From Streptomyces goshikiensis (lineage in GTDB: Bacteria > Actinomycetota > Actinomycetes > Streptomycetales > Streptomycetaceae): DNA of 64,000 bases. The DNA lies in contig NZ_BMVE01000002.1 in the NCBI RefSeq assembly GCF_014650555.1, forward strand, positions 995,807-1,059,806, given 5' to 3'. Position 1 is the stretch's first letter. Each line of letters starts with the position of its first letter. The notes beneath the pieces were generated by a model. The model was not told the DNA's origin, did no database searches, and saw only the letters and a list, made by a program, of their open reading frames with translations. The position numbers and the translations under genes are program-made. Below are positions 43,575 through 51,635 of the stretch, piece after piece.

Positions 43575-44431
43575 CGGAACTTCGCGGACACCTCCGTCAG
43601 GATCTCCTCACCCGCCGCGAACGGCACCACCAGATCCAGCGACCTGATCTTCACCAGAGCCTCGGACCGGGCCCGCAGCCGCATCTCGATCCACTCCTCC
43701 TCCCGATTCCACACCGCCACGTGCGCGAAGTCGGCGGTGTGGAAGTCCGCGCCCAACTCCCGGTCGATGACGGTCAGCACGTTCTTGTTGAACTCGGCCG
43801 TCACCCCCTGCGCGTCGTCGTACGCCGCCACCAGAACGTCCTCGTCCTTCACCAGGTCCGTACCCAGCAGCAGCGCGTCCCCGGGCGACAGCATCGCCCG
43901 AACCGACGCCAGGAACCGGGCCCGCTCCGCGGGCAGCAGGTTCCCGATGGTCCCCCCGAGGAAGACCACCAGCCGGGGCCCGGGGGAGTCCGGCAGCTGC
44001 AACGCCCTGGTGAAGTCGGCCAGCAGCGCGTGCACCCGCAGCCCCGGATGCTCCGCCAGCAGGACCTCCGCCGCCCCCCGCAGTGCGCTCTCGCTCACGT
44101 CCACCGGGATGTACGTGTCCAGCGCGGGCATCGCCTCGATCAGGTGCCGGGTCTTCTCCGAGGAACCGGAACCCAGCTCCACCAGCGTCCGGGCCCCGCT
44201 CGCCGAGGCGATCTCCCCGGCCCGCGCGAGGAGGATCTCCCGCTCCGCGCGCGTCGGGTAGTACTCGGGCAACCGGGTGATCTCCTCGAACAGCTCACTG
44301 CCCCGCGCGTCGTAGAACCACTTGGGCGGCAGCACCTTGCGGGCCTGGGTCAGCCCGCGCAGCACGTCCTCCCGCAGCGCGGCGTCCGCGGTGTGCTCGT
44401 CGAGGGTTCGGGTCAGCTGGAAGTCACTCAC
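43397..44431 (-). CDS. egtD: L-histidine N-alpha-methyltransferase
   Basis: 344 residues from GTG 44431. FQLTRTLDEHTADAALREDV, PPKWFYDARGSELFEEIT, LPEYYPTRAEREIL, LVELGSGSSEKTRHLIEAM and LGGTIGNLLPAERARFL are diagnostic of EgtD, which trimethylates histidine to hercynine with SAM. The family usually ends near WTDSEGRFALSLS (about 320); here some 24 Gly/Pro-rich residues follow, overlapping the convergent acyltransferase. Last gene of egtABCD; its start overlaps the egtC stop. Confidence 0.95.
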   Translation of the reverse strand: MSDFQLTRTLDEHTADAALREDVLRGLTQARKVLPPKWFYDARGSELFEEITRLPEYYPTRAEREILLARAGEIASASGARTLVELGSGSSEKTRHLIEAMPALDTYIPVDVSESALRGAAEVLLAEHPGLRVHALLADFTRALQLPDSPGPRLVVFLGGTIGNLLPAERARFLASVRAMLSPGDALLLGTDLVKDEDVLVAAYDDAQGVTAEFNKNVLTVIDRELGADFHTADFAHVAVWNREEEWIEMRLRARSEALVKIRSLDLVVPFAAGEEILTEVSAKFRQEGIRKELLAAGLELTQWWTDSEGRFALSLSVAEGGPGWEGIPGSEGGAGAGPGTTAA

Positions 44432-45218
44432 CGGGCTTCGTCTCCTTGTGCGGGGACTCCCCGAGGGGAGGCGCCTTGAGCGGGGTCAGGTCGACCCGTG
44501 TACGGGTGGCGGTCAGCAGGGTCCGGTCGGGCACTTCGCGCCACCGGGTGTCGTCGTCGTACGGCTCGGACGCCACCACCGTGCGCTGCGCGGGTACGTC
44601 CGCCAGGTACCAGAGCGAATCCCCCCAGGCCGTCGCGGCGATCTCGGACCCGTCGGTCAGCAGCAGGTTCAGCCGCGAACCCGGCGAGGCACCGGCCACC
44701 GCCCGCACCGGCCCCGCGAGCGACTCCCCGAGGCCGCGGCCCTCCCGCAGCCCCCGCAGCACCAGCGCCCAGATCAGCGCCGAGTCGGTGCGCGCCGCCA
44801 GCGAGAGCAGCTCCTGCGGCGGCAGCCCGGCCGTCAGCGGGGCCACCGCGTCCGGCCAGTCCCGCACCGCGCCGTTGTGGCTGAACAGCCAGGGCCCCGA
44901 CGCGAACGGCGCCGCCGCGGCCTCCCCGTCGGCCCCCGGATCGGTGGCGTCGCGCACGGCGGCCAGCGCGGCCTCGCTGCGCACCACACGGGCGAGGTCG
45001 GCGAAGGTCATGTCGCCCCAGATGGGCCCGGCCCGCCGGTAGCGGGCGGGCACCGGATCGCCCTCCGCGTACCAGCCGACTCCGAACCCGTCCGCGTTGA
45101 CGGTGCCGTACCGCTGCCGGCGCGGCTCCCAGGACTGCCGCACCAGCGAGTGTTCCGGGTCGGTCAGCAGTCGCCCCAGGGGTATCTCCGGTCCCACGTA
45201 AGCGAGGTGACGGCACAT
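44424..45218 (-). CDS. egtC: Gamma-glutamyl-hercynylcysteine S-oxide hydrolase
   Basis: 264 residues from ATG 45218. The N-terminus is MCRHLAYVGPEIPLGRLL: after Met removal, Cys2 is the nucleophile of a class II glutaminase fold. NADGFGVGWYAEGDPVPARY and GPWLFSHNGAVRDWP are the other Ntn-hydrolase hallmarks. It removes the glutamyl group in ergothioneine synthesis. Start and egtB stop share one base (TGATG); end overlaps egtD by 8. Confidence 0.93.
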   Translation of the reverse strand: MCRHLAYVGPEIPLGRLLTDPEHSLVRQSWEPRRQRYGTVNADGFGVGWYAEGDPVPARYRRAGPIWGDMTFADLARVVRSEAALAAVRDATDPGADGEAAAAPFASGPWLFSHNGAVRDWPDAVAPLTAGLPPQELLSLAARTDSALIWALVLRGLREGRGLGESLAGPVRAVAGASPGSRLNLLLTDGSEIAATAWGDSLWYLADVPAQRTVVASEPYDDDTRWREVPDRTLLTATRTRVDLTPLKAPPLGESPHKETKPGE

Positions 45219-46528
45219 CAGGCATCCCTCGCGGTCCGGAACCCGGAGAAGATCTGGCGGCGCACCGGCAGGTCCCAGTTGCGGAACGTGCCCCGGCAGG
45301 CCACCTCGTCCACGGCAAAGGAACCGCCGCGCAGCACCTTGTGACCGGGGCCGAAGAACACCTCCGAGTACTCCCGGTACGGGAAGGCGCGGAACCCCGG
45401 ATACGGCAGGAAGTCCGAGGAGGTCCACTCCCACACGTCCCCGATCAGCTGCCGCACCCCGAGCGGGGAGGCCCCGGCGGGATAACTGCCCGCGCGGGCC
45501 GGGCGCAGATGCCGCTGGCCCAGATTGGCGTGCGCGGGCGTCGGGTCGGCGTCGCCCCACGGATAGCGCGTCGAACGGCCGGAGGCCGGGTCGAACCGGG
45601 CCGCCTTCTCCCACTCCTCCTCCGAGGGCAGCCGCCGCCCCGCCCAGCGGGCGTACGCGTCCGCCTCGTACCAGCTCACGTGCAGCACCGGCTCGTCGCC
45701 GGGCACCGGCTCGGTCACCCCGAAGCGGCGCCGCAGCCACTGCCCGGCCTCCCGGCGCCAGAACAGCGGAGCCTCGATCTCGTGCGCGCGGATCTGGTCC
45801 CAGCCCTCGGCCGCCCACCAGCGGCGCTCGCCGTAGCCGCCGTCCGCGATGAACGCCTCGTACGCGGCGTTGGTCACCGGCACCGTGTCGATCCAGAACG
45901 CCGCCGTCTCACGGGTGTGCGCGGGCCGCTCGTTGTCCAGCGACCACGGCTCGGCCGACGTCCCCATCGTGAACGGGCCTCCGGGCACCAGGACTTCGGC
46001 GGCGGCGGGCGGCGGACCCAGCGGCGGATCCGGATCCGGCGCGGACAGCACCGGCGCGCCCCGCCTCAGCTGGTGGGTGATCAGCATCGTTTCGTCGTGC
46101 TGCTGTTCATGCTGGGCGATCATCCCGAAGGCGAAACCGTCGTCGAGCAGACCCGAACCCTCCAGCGGGGTGCGCTCCAGCAGGTCGAAGACCCGGCCGC
46201 GGACGTCCGCCGCGTACCGCCGGGCCTCCCGCGGCCCCAGCAGCGGCAGCTTCGGCCGCTCCGAGCGGGGATGCTCGAACGCGTCGTACAGCGAGTTGAT
46301 GTCCGGGCGCAGGAACTCCTGGCCCGCCACGTTGCGCAGCAGCCACAGCTCCTCCTGGTTGCCGATGTGCGCCAGGTCCCAGACCAGCGGCGACATCAGG
46401 GGGGAATGCTGCGCGGTCAGATCCGGCTCGCTCACCGGGTCGGTGAGCGCGGCCGTACGGGCCCGGGCGGCGGTCAGCGCCGCCAGCGCCCGCTCGCGCA
46501 GCGCCTCGGGACGGGATGCGGTGGTCAC
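45218..46528 (-). CDS. egtB: Hercynine oxygenase (sulfoxide synthase)
   Basis: 436 residues. N-terminal DinB-like domain with three iron ligands, His54 (DLAHIGNQEE), His140 and His144 (AQHEQQHDETM). The C-terminal FGE-sulfatase domain starts near 185 (VPGGPFTMGTSAEPWSLDNE, WYEADAYARWAGRRLPSEEE, GDVWEWTSSDF, LRGGSFAVDE). It joins gamma-glutamyl-cysteine to hercynine using oxygen. GTGA overlap with egtA. Confidence 0.96.
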   Translation of the reverse strand: MTTASRPEALRERALAALTAARARTAALTDPVSEPDLTAQHSPLMSPLVWDLAHIGNQEELWLLRNVAGQEFLRPDINSLYDAFEHPRSERPKLPLLGPREARRYAADVRGRVFDLLERTPLEGSGLLDDGFAFGMIAQHEQQHDETMLITHQLRRGAPVLSAPDPDPPLGPPPAAAEVLVPGGPFTMGTSAEPWSLDNERPAHTRETAAFWIDTVPVTNAAYEAFIADGGYGERRWWAAEGWDQIRAHEIEAPLFWRREAGQWLRRRFGVTEPVPGDEPVLHVSWYEADAYARWAGRRLPSEEEWEKAARFDPASGRSTRYPWGDADPTPAHANLGQRHLRPARAGSYPAGASPLGVRQLIGDVWEWTSSDFLPYPGFRAFPYREYSEVFFGPGHKVLRGGSFAVDEVACRGTFRNWDLPVRRQIFSGFRTARDA

Positions 46529-47883
46529 GGGCGGGTCCCCTTCCCGGAGAGCTGCTGGCGAGGGTGCGCGTGGTCATCGGCCGGAGACCGGCCCGCGAGC
46601 ACATGGCGTTCGGTGAACTCGGCGACCGTGTCGCGGACCAGGTCCGAGGCCCCGAGCCGGGGCAGCGCCTCGGCCGCCGCCAGGAAACAGGCCGTCGCGG
46701 CGGAGCGCAGCTCCGGATCCGCGAGCCCGGCGCGGGCGGCGGACCGCCACAGCGGATTGCGCGGAGCGGGATGCGGGCCGTAGGAGTCCGCCAGCGCCTT
46801 GGACACCCGGTACGCCGTCTCGGCGGCCTCCGGGTCATCGAACAGGGCGTGGACCACGGCCACGGGGACCAGCCAGCCGTCGTCCCCGGGCTGCGCGTCG
46901 ATCATGCGCAGCTCCAGGTGCCCGCGCGGCCGCACCGGCGGGAACAGCGTGGTCAGGTGGTACTCCAGATCCCCGGCGGTCGCCGGCCGAGGCCCTCCGG
47001 TACGGATCCAGTCGCGGAACGTCAGCCCCTCCGGGACCGTCCACGGGGTGTCGTCGGGGGCGCCTTCCGGGGCCCGTACGCACATCACCCGGGTGTCGAG
47101 CGCGTGCCGCGTCCACGCCGCGCGCGGCTCGATGTCGAGCGGGGGCGCGAGGGAGCGCCCGGTGTCGAGGTCCTCCCAGACGCCCTGGCGCGCACACCGC
47201 CAGCCGGCGTACGGGCCGTCGACGGCGGGGGAGTTGGCGAACGCGGCCACCAGCACTGCGCCCAGCAGGTGCGCGAGCCGCCACCGCCGGCCGTGACCGA
47301 GGGGTCCCGGCTCCTCGTGGCCCGCGTCCACGCAGACCTGGACGGAGGCGGAGGCGCACATCATCGCCCGCCCGGCCGGTCCGGCCCGGTCGAGGTACCG
47401 CTCCATCGCCTCGTAGCGCGGGTCGGTCAGCAGCCGCCGGTAGGGGCGGCGCGGATCCTGGCCGAGGCCCCGCAGGACGAGGCCCTGGGCGCGCAGGACA
47501 CCCCGGACGGCGGTCAGGTCGGCCTGGAGGCCGTCCACGCAGGCGGAGAGGGAGTCGGCGGGCGCCGAGCTCAACTCCAGCTGGCCGCCGGGTTCTACGG
47601 TGAGCCGGGAGTGCAACGGCAGGGCGCCGGCCGCCTCGTGCGCTGCGGTGAGCCGCTCGGGCGCCAGCGGCAGCCCGGGCCGCTCGGCGTCCAGGACCAG
47701 CCATTCGAGCTCGGCCCCGAGCACCCGGGGCGGGCCCGTCTTGAAACAGATGCCGTGGATCAGTTCTTCGGCTTCGGTTTCGCTGAGTGGGGTGGTTGTG
47801 CTGTGTGGGGTGGGTGAGCTGAGTGGGTTGGGTGGGTTAAGCGCGCTGGATGAGGTGTGCGAGGTGGGTGCGTCAGGGGGCAT
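46525..47883 (-). CDS. egtA: Glutamate-cysteine ligase (ergothioneine branch)
   Basis: 452 residues from ATG 47883 (GAGG nine bases upstream). A Ser/Pro/Thr-rich first 35 residues, then GAELEWLVLDAERPGLPLAP, LTVEPGGQLELSSAPADSLS, RAMMCASASVQVCVDAG and HLELRMIDAQPGDDGWLVPV, blocks of the GCS2/EgtA family. It makes gamma-glutamyl-cysteine for EgtB. First gene of egtABCD; no egtE lyase is present, as in many streptomycetes where another C-S lyase serves. Confidence 0.94.
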   Translation of the reverse strand: MPPDAPTSHTSSSALNPPNPLSSPTPHSTTTPLSETEAEELIHGICFKTGPPRVLGAELEWLVLDAERPGLPLAPERLTAAHEAAGALPLHSRLTVEPGGQLELSSAPADSLSACVDGLQADLTAVRGVLRAQGLVLRGLGQDPRRPYRRLLTDPRYEAMERYLDRAGPAGRAMMCASASVQVCVDAGHEEPGPLGHGRRWRLAHLLGAVLVAAFANSPAVDGPYAGWRCARQGVWEDLDTGRSLAPPLDIEPRAAWTRHALDTRVMCVRAPEGAPDDTPWTVPEGLTFRDWIRTGGPRPATAGDLEYHLTTLFPPVRPRGHLELRMIDAQPGDDGWLVPVAVVHALFDDPEAAETAYRVSKALADSYGPHPAPRNPLWRSAARAGLADPELRSAATACFLAAAEALPRLGASDLVRDTVAEFTERHVLAGRSPADDHAHPRQQLSGKGTRP

Positions 47884-47994
47884 GACCGGATCCTCATCTC
47901 CTGTCGTGGACCGGGGCCAACACCCGCTCCTACCCGTCACTTGGGCGACAAACACTCCATAAACCCGTTGTCACCAGCAGTTGTGGTGGCCAGG

Positions 47995-48882
47995 ATGGCC
48001 GACGTGAGCAGCAGATTGCGCGAGATCGCGCGGGAGAACGCGGAGATTGTGGCGGCCGGCGCGTACCGGACGCGGTCGGGGCGGCAGATCTCCCTCGCCG
48101 CCGCCGTGGCGGAAGCCAAGGCAGGAACCAGGATATATGGGCCAAAGCCCGTCGTTCCAGGCGACAAGCTCACCGCGAGGACCGACCGGACCGCGGTGGA
48201 GGTCACCGGGGAGAGCAGCACGGTCGCAGCCCGTAGGCTCGCCGCCGCGGATCCGGAGCCGCCCGGGGCGAGCTCCATAGCCGTCCTGAACTTCGCCTCG
48301 GCCCGGAATCCCGGGGGCGGCTACGTTCGCGGGGCCAAGGCGCAGGAGGAGGCGCTCTGCCGCGCCTCGGCCCTGTACGAGACGCTGCTGCTGGCCCCGG
48401 AGTACTACGAGGTGCACCGCGCGGGCCGCAGCACCTTCTACACCGACCGGGTGATTCACTCGCCCGGAGTGCCCGTCTTCCGCGACGACAGGGGCGAGCT
48501 GCTGGAGACCCCCTTCCGCGTCGGATTCCTGACCTCGCCCGCGCCGAACGCGGGCACCATCCGCCGCCAGGAACCCGAGCGGACGCACGAGATCCCCGCC
48601 GCCCTCGCCCGTCGCGCGGAGCGCGTCCTGGAGGTCGCCGCGCTGCACGGGTACGAGCAGCTGGTCCTCGGCGCCTGGGGGTGCGGGGTCTTCCAGAACG
48701 ACCCGGCGCAGGTGGCGCAGGCCTTCCGGGGCCTGCTGGCGGGGCGCTTCGCGGGAGTCTTCGAGCGGGTGGTGTTCGCCGTCCTGGACCGCGCCCCGGG
48801 GCCGCGACAGGCGTTCGAGCGGGTGTTCGGGGTGGTGGGCCAGGACGGAGTACCGCCGGGCGGCGGCTACTCCCAGCCGTAG
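47995..48882 (+). CDS. TIGR02452-family bacterial PARG-like macrodomain protein
   Basis: 295 residues from ATG 47995; GTG 47983 would add four. VLNFASARNPGGGYVRGAKA followed by QEEALCRASALYE is the GGG-x7-QEE signature of poly(ADP-ribose) glycohydrolases in their bacterial form. VIHSPGVPVFRDDRGELLE and LVLGAWGCGVFQNDPAQVAQ complete the family. Likely removes ADP-ribose from proteins or nucleic acids. Its end overlaps the convergent PemK-like toxin gene by 16 bases. Confidence 0.88.
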   Translation: MADVSSRLREIARENAEIVAAGAYRTRSGRQISLAAAVAEAKAGTRIYGPKPVVPGDKLTARTDRTAVEVTGESSTVAARRLAAADPEPPGASSIAVLNFASARNPGGGYVRGAKAQEEALCRASALYETLLLAPEYYEVHRAGRSTFYTDRVIHSPGVPVFRDDRGELLETPFRVGFLTSPAPNAGTIRRQEPERTHEIPAALARRAERVLEVAALHGYEQLVLGAWGCGVFQNDPAQVAQAFRGLLAGRFAGVFERVVFAVLDRAPGPRQAFERVFGVVGQDGVPPGGGYSQP

Positions 48883-49331
48883 CGCTCGCGCAGCCGGTCC
48901 ACCACCAGCTGGAAACGCCCCCGGTCCAGCGCGCACGCCTCGCGCCGCATGCCGGACTCGTGCACCCGCAGCACCCGGTCCACGTCGACCCAGGACTCCC
49001 GCCCGGCGCTGTCCCACGGCCCGGTCCCGATCGGCACCCACTCCCGGTCGTGATCGTGCCGCTTGCTGGACAGCTGTACGGCGAGCAGCGTCCGCCCGCC
49101 CGCCTCCCGGGCCACCACCAGCACCGGCCGGTCCTTGCCGCGGCCGTCGTTCTCCTCGTACGGCACCCAGGTCCAGACGATCTCGCCGGGATCGGGATCC
49201 CCGTCGGGATCGGGGGCGTACGAGGTCCGCACGGGCCCGATGGCACGCGGATCGGCCTCGGTGGTCGCGGAGTACCCGCCGCGCCCGGGTTGCTCGGTGC
49301 CGTCGGAACCGTGGTGAGAGAGTGCCGTCAT
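48867..49331 (-). CDS. PemK/MazF-like toxin-fold protein
   Basis: 154 residues. A disordered 45-residue N-terminus, then EIVWTWVPYEENDGRGKDRP with VLVVAREAGGRTLLAVQLSS, matching the beta-barrel core of MazF/PemK ribonucleases. The last part has WVDVDRVLRVHESGMRREA. No antitoxin gene precedes it, so it may be a tamed or orphan member. Convergent with the PARG-like gene. The left inverted repeat of the serine-hydrolase cassette begins 50 bp upstream of its start. Confidence 0.75.
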   Translation of the reverse strand: MTALSHHGSDGTEQPGRGGYSATTEADPRAIGPVRTSYAPDPDGDPDPGEIVWTWVPYEENDGRGKDRPVLVVAREAGGRTLLAVQLSSKRHDHDREWVPIGTGPWDSAGRESWVDVDRVLRVHESGMRREACALDRGRFQLVVDRLRERYGWE

Positions 49332-49380
49332 CCGGGTGAGGTTAGTGGCTCGGACGGCCCCGCAGGAGGAGGGGGTGCCG

Positions 49381-49781
49381 GTCGGGCGGGATCGGGCAGT
49401 GCTGGGGGCTTCCCGCCAGTCTCACTGTCCTTCCGGTTCGGTCCGGCCTGTCAAGGGCGCTCCTCCTCGTTCCTCGTCGTCGCGTCGCTTCGCGATGGCC
49501 TTCGGCCACCCTTGACAGCCCGGCCCGCCCCGGAATGCCAAAGACTGTCGGGAACCCCCAAAGAGACGGTCAGGGGGGACCATGACCACCGAGCCATCGC
49601 GAGACGCCCGACCGGTACCCGTGCAGAGCGGAAACGCCGCCCTCCGGGCGGAAACCCTCCCGAACCTGCACTCCACGGCGTCCAGATCAACCAAGCCAAC
49701 GGTCAGGCGCATCAGATCGCTACCCGCCTGCCACTCGGCTCAGCGGCTGCGGACCGGCCGTGGCTGGACACAAGCCGCCCA
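49381..49781. repeat. Left ~400-bp inverted repeat of the serine-hydrolase cassette
   Basis: Aligns in reverse complement with 51237-51626, with most positions identical by eye and a 10-bp indel near 49470. Contains a structured core (49448-49518) bounded by CTGTCAAGGG / CCCTTGACAG. Short antisense ORFs exist in both copies but drift in frame, so coding is doubtful. Confidence 0.9.
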
Positions 49782-49833
49782 TGCTTGTCATGCGGTGCGG
49801 ATCGGCCGTCGGCTCGTCTTGGGCTGGGGCTGA

Positions 49834-49839
49834 TAAAAT
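49834..49839 (+). promoter_or_regulatory. -10 element for the serine-hydrolase gene
   Basis: TAAAAT in an AT-rich patch (GATAAAATT) that stands out in this genome, 34 bases before the GTG. It lies just inside the left repeat's inner end. No convincing -35. Confidence 0.45.
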
Positions 49840-49872
49840 TGGGCGATTCCACCCAGAGTGGAGGCAACGGTG

Positions 49873-51165
49873 GTGACCTCACGCGCGGCTCGCAATATCC
49901 CTGCCCGGAGGGCCGTCCTCGTATCGTGTGCGGCCCTCGTGATCGCAGGCGGCACCATTCCCCTCGGCTCGACCGCCTCGGCGCTCGCGGAGCCCACGCC
50001 CGTCGCGACAGCGACCCCTGTTCCGTCGGCCTTGAAGCCGATCGATCCGGCTGCCCTCCAGGCATCTGTGGAGCGTGCGGCGAAGAAGTTGACGGTGCCC
50101 GGCGCGGTCGTCCTGCTCCGCACCCCGCAGGGGACCTTCCACGCGACCGTCGGCACGACGGAACTCGGCACGGCCAAGCCGCCGGACGCAGGCGACCATT
50201 TCCGGATCGCCTCCAACACCAAGACGATGACGGCCGCAGTGATCGCGCTGCTCGCCCAGGACGGCAAGCTCCGGTTGAGCGATCCGGTCTCCGCGTACGT
50301 CTCGGGGGTTCCCAACGGCGGGAACATCACGATCGGCCAGCTGCTGAAGATGCGCAGCGGGCTCTACAACTACACGATGGCCCCCGAACTCTCGGCCGCC
50401 CTGGACGCCGACCCCGGGAGGGCCTTCACCCCACGGCAGATGCTGGACATAGCGTTCCGGCACCCACCGAACTTCGCGCCGGGCGCGTCGTACGAGTACT
50501 CCAACACCAACTACGTCCTCCTGGGCCTCGTCGCAGAAAAGGCCGGAGGCCGCCCCCTGGGCCAGCAGTTCCAGGACCGGCTGTTCGCCCCCCTCGGGTT
50601 GAAGGGGACCTCACTGCCCGGCATACACGACCGCTCACTCCCCGCCCCCTTCTCGCACGGCTACATGTACGGAGGGACTTCGTACGCCCTGGCCGACGAT
50701 CCCTACCCGGCCGCGATCAGCGAGGCGGCACGTACGGGCAAGCTCAAGCCCACCGACTACACCCACCAGAACCCCTCCTACGCCAACGCCGCCGGTGGAG
50801 CCGTCTCCACCGCAGACGACCTGGCCACCTGGATCAAGGCGCTGGTGACGGGCAAAGTCCTGAACGCCGCGTCCCAACAGCAGTGGCTCGCAAGCCCCCA
50901 GGCGGAGGACCCGGCGGTGCCAGACGGCCAGAAGTACGGCTACGGGATCGCCTACCAACACCTCGCCCCGCACGCCTCGATCTACTACCACGGCGGTGAA
51001 CTCCCGGGCTTCAACTCCTTCATGGGCCACGACCCGGAGAACGACGTCACCCTCGTGATCTGGACCAACCTGACGCTGTCCCCCGACAGCCACACCACGG
51101 CCCAGGCCCTGCTCCCCACCGTCCTCAACCAGGTCTACACCGGCCTCAACCTCCCCACCCCCTAA
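49873..51165 (+). CDS. Secreted serine hydrolase, beta-lactamase/D-Ala-D-Ala carboxypeptidase family
   Basis: 430 residues from GTG 49873 (GGAGG eight bases upstream; GTG 49870 also possible). Signal peptide about 1-38. The penicillin-binding fold is complete: FRIASNTKTMTAAVIALLA gives the SxxK nucleophile motif, YEYSNTNYVLLGLVAEKAGG the YxN motif and IYYHGGELPGFNSFMG the HxG motif. Likely a D,D-carboxypeptidase or esterase; true lactamase activity cannot be judged. It is the only gene between two long inverted repeats, so it may be mobile cargo. Confidence 0.9.
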   Translation: MTSRAARNIPARRAVLVSCAALVIAGGTIPLGSTASALAEPTPVATATPVPSALKPIDPAALQASVERAAKKLTVPGAVVLLRTPQGTFHATVGTTELGTAKPPDAGDHFRIASNTKTMTAAVIALLAQDGKLRLSDPVSAYVSGVPNGGNITIGQLLKMRSGLYNYTMAPELSAALDADPGRAFTPRQMLDIAFRHPPNFAPGASYEYSNTNYVLLGLVAEKAGGRPLGQQFQDRLFAPLGLKGTSLPGIHDRSLPAPFSHGYMYGGTSYALADDPYPAAISEAARTGKLKPTDYTHQNPSYANAAGGAVSTADDLATWIKALVTGKVLNAASQQQWLASPQAEDPAVPDGQKYGYGIAYQHLAPHASIYYHGGELPGFNSFMGHDPENDVTLVIWTNLTLSPDSHTTAQALLPTVLNQVYTGLNLPTP

Positions 51166-51236
51166 AGGGCCTTACATATGCGACCGCAGCCACCGACAGG
51201 CCGCAGTCGCGTGGGGCGAGAAGTCTGTCGGGGCCG

Positions 51237-51626
51237 TGGGCGGCTTGTGTCCAGCCACGGCCGGTCCGCAGCCGCTGAGCCGAGTGGCAGGCGGGTAGCG
51301 ATCTGATGCGCCTGACCGCTGCCTTGGTTGATCTGGACACCGTGGAGTGCAGGTCCGGGAGGGTTTCCGCCCGGAGGGCGGCGTTTCCGCTCTGCACGGG
51401 TACCGGTCGGGCGTCTCAGTGCGGCTGGGTGGTCATGGTCCCCCTGACCGTTCTTTGGGGGTTTCCCGACAGTCTTTGGCATTCCGGGGCGGGCCGGGCT
51501 GTCAAGGGTGGCCGAAGGCCATCGCGAAGCGACGCGACCGAAGGGAGCGCCCTTGACGGGCCGGACCGAACCGGAAGGACAGTGAGACTGGCGGGAAGCC
51601 CCCAGCACGGTTCGACCCCGCCCGAC
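51237..51626. repeat. Right ~390-bp inverted repeat of the serine-hydrolase cassette
   Basis: Reverse complement of 49381-49781. Its structured core is 51499-51559, with one mismatch in the terminal arm. It ends 9 bases from the amidase stop codon. The 71 bp between the hydrolase stop and this repeat hold a short CGACCGCAG / CTGCGGTC-type hairpin. Confidence 0.9.
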
Positions 51627-51635
51627 GAAAACCCC

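Noticed and set aside
40103..44479. 1458-codon open frame on the plus strand
   Set aside because: It strings together out-of-frame solute-binding, in-frame GNAT and antisense egtD sequence. Only 41780 to about 42445 is coding.
49332..51635. Composite transposon with insertion sequences as ends
   Set aside because: The flanking repeats encode no recognisable transposase, and no clear target duplication was found, so only an inverted-repeat cassette is claimed.
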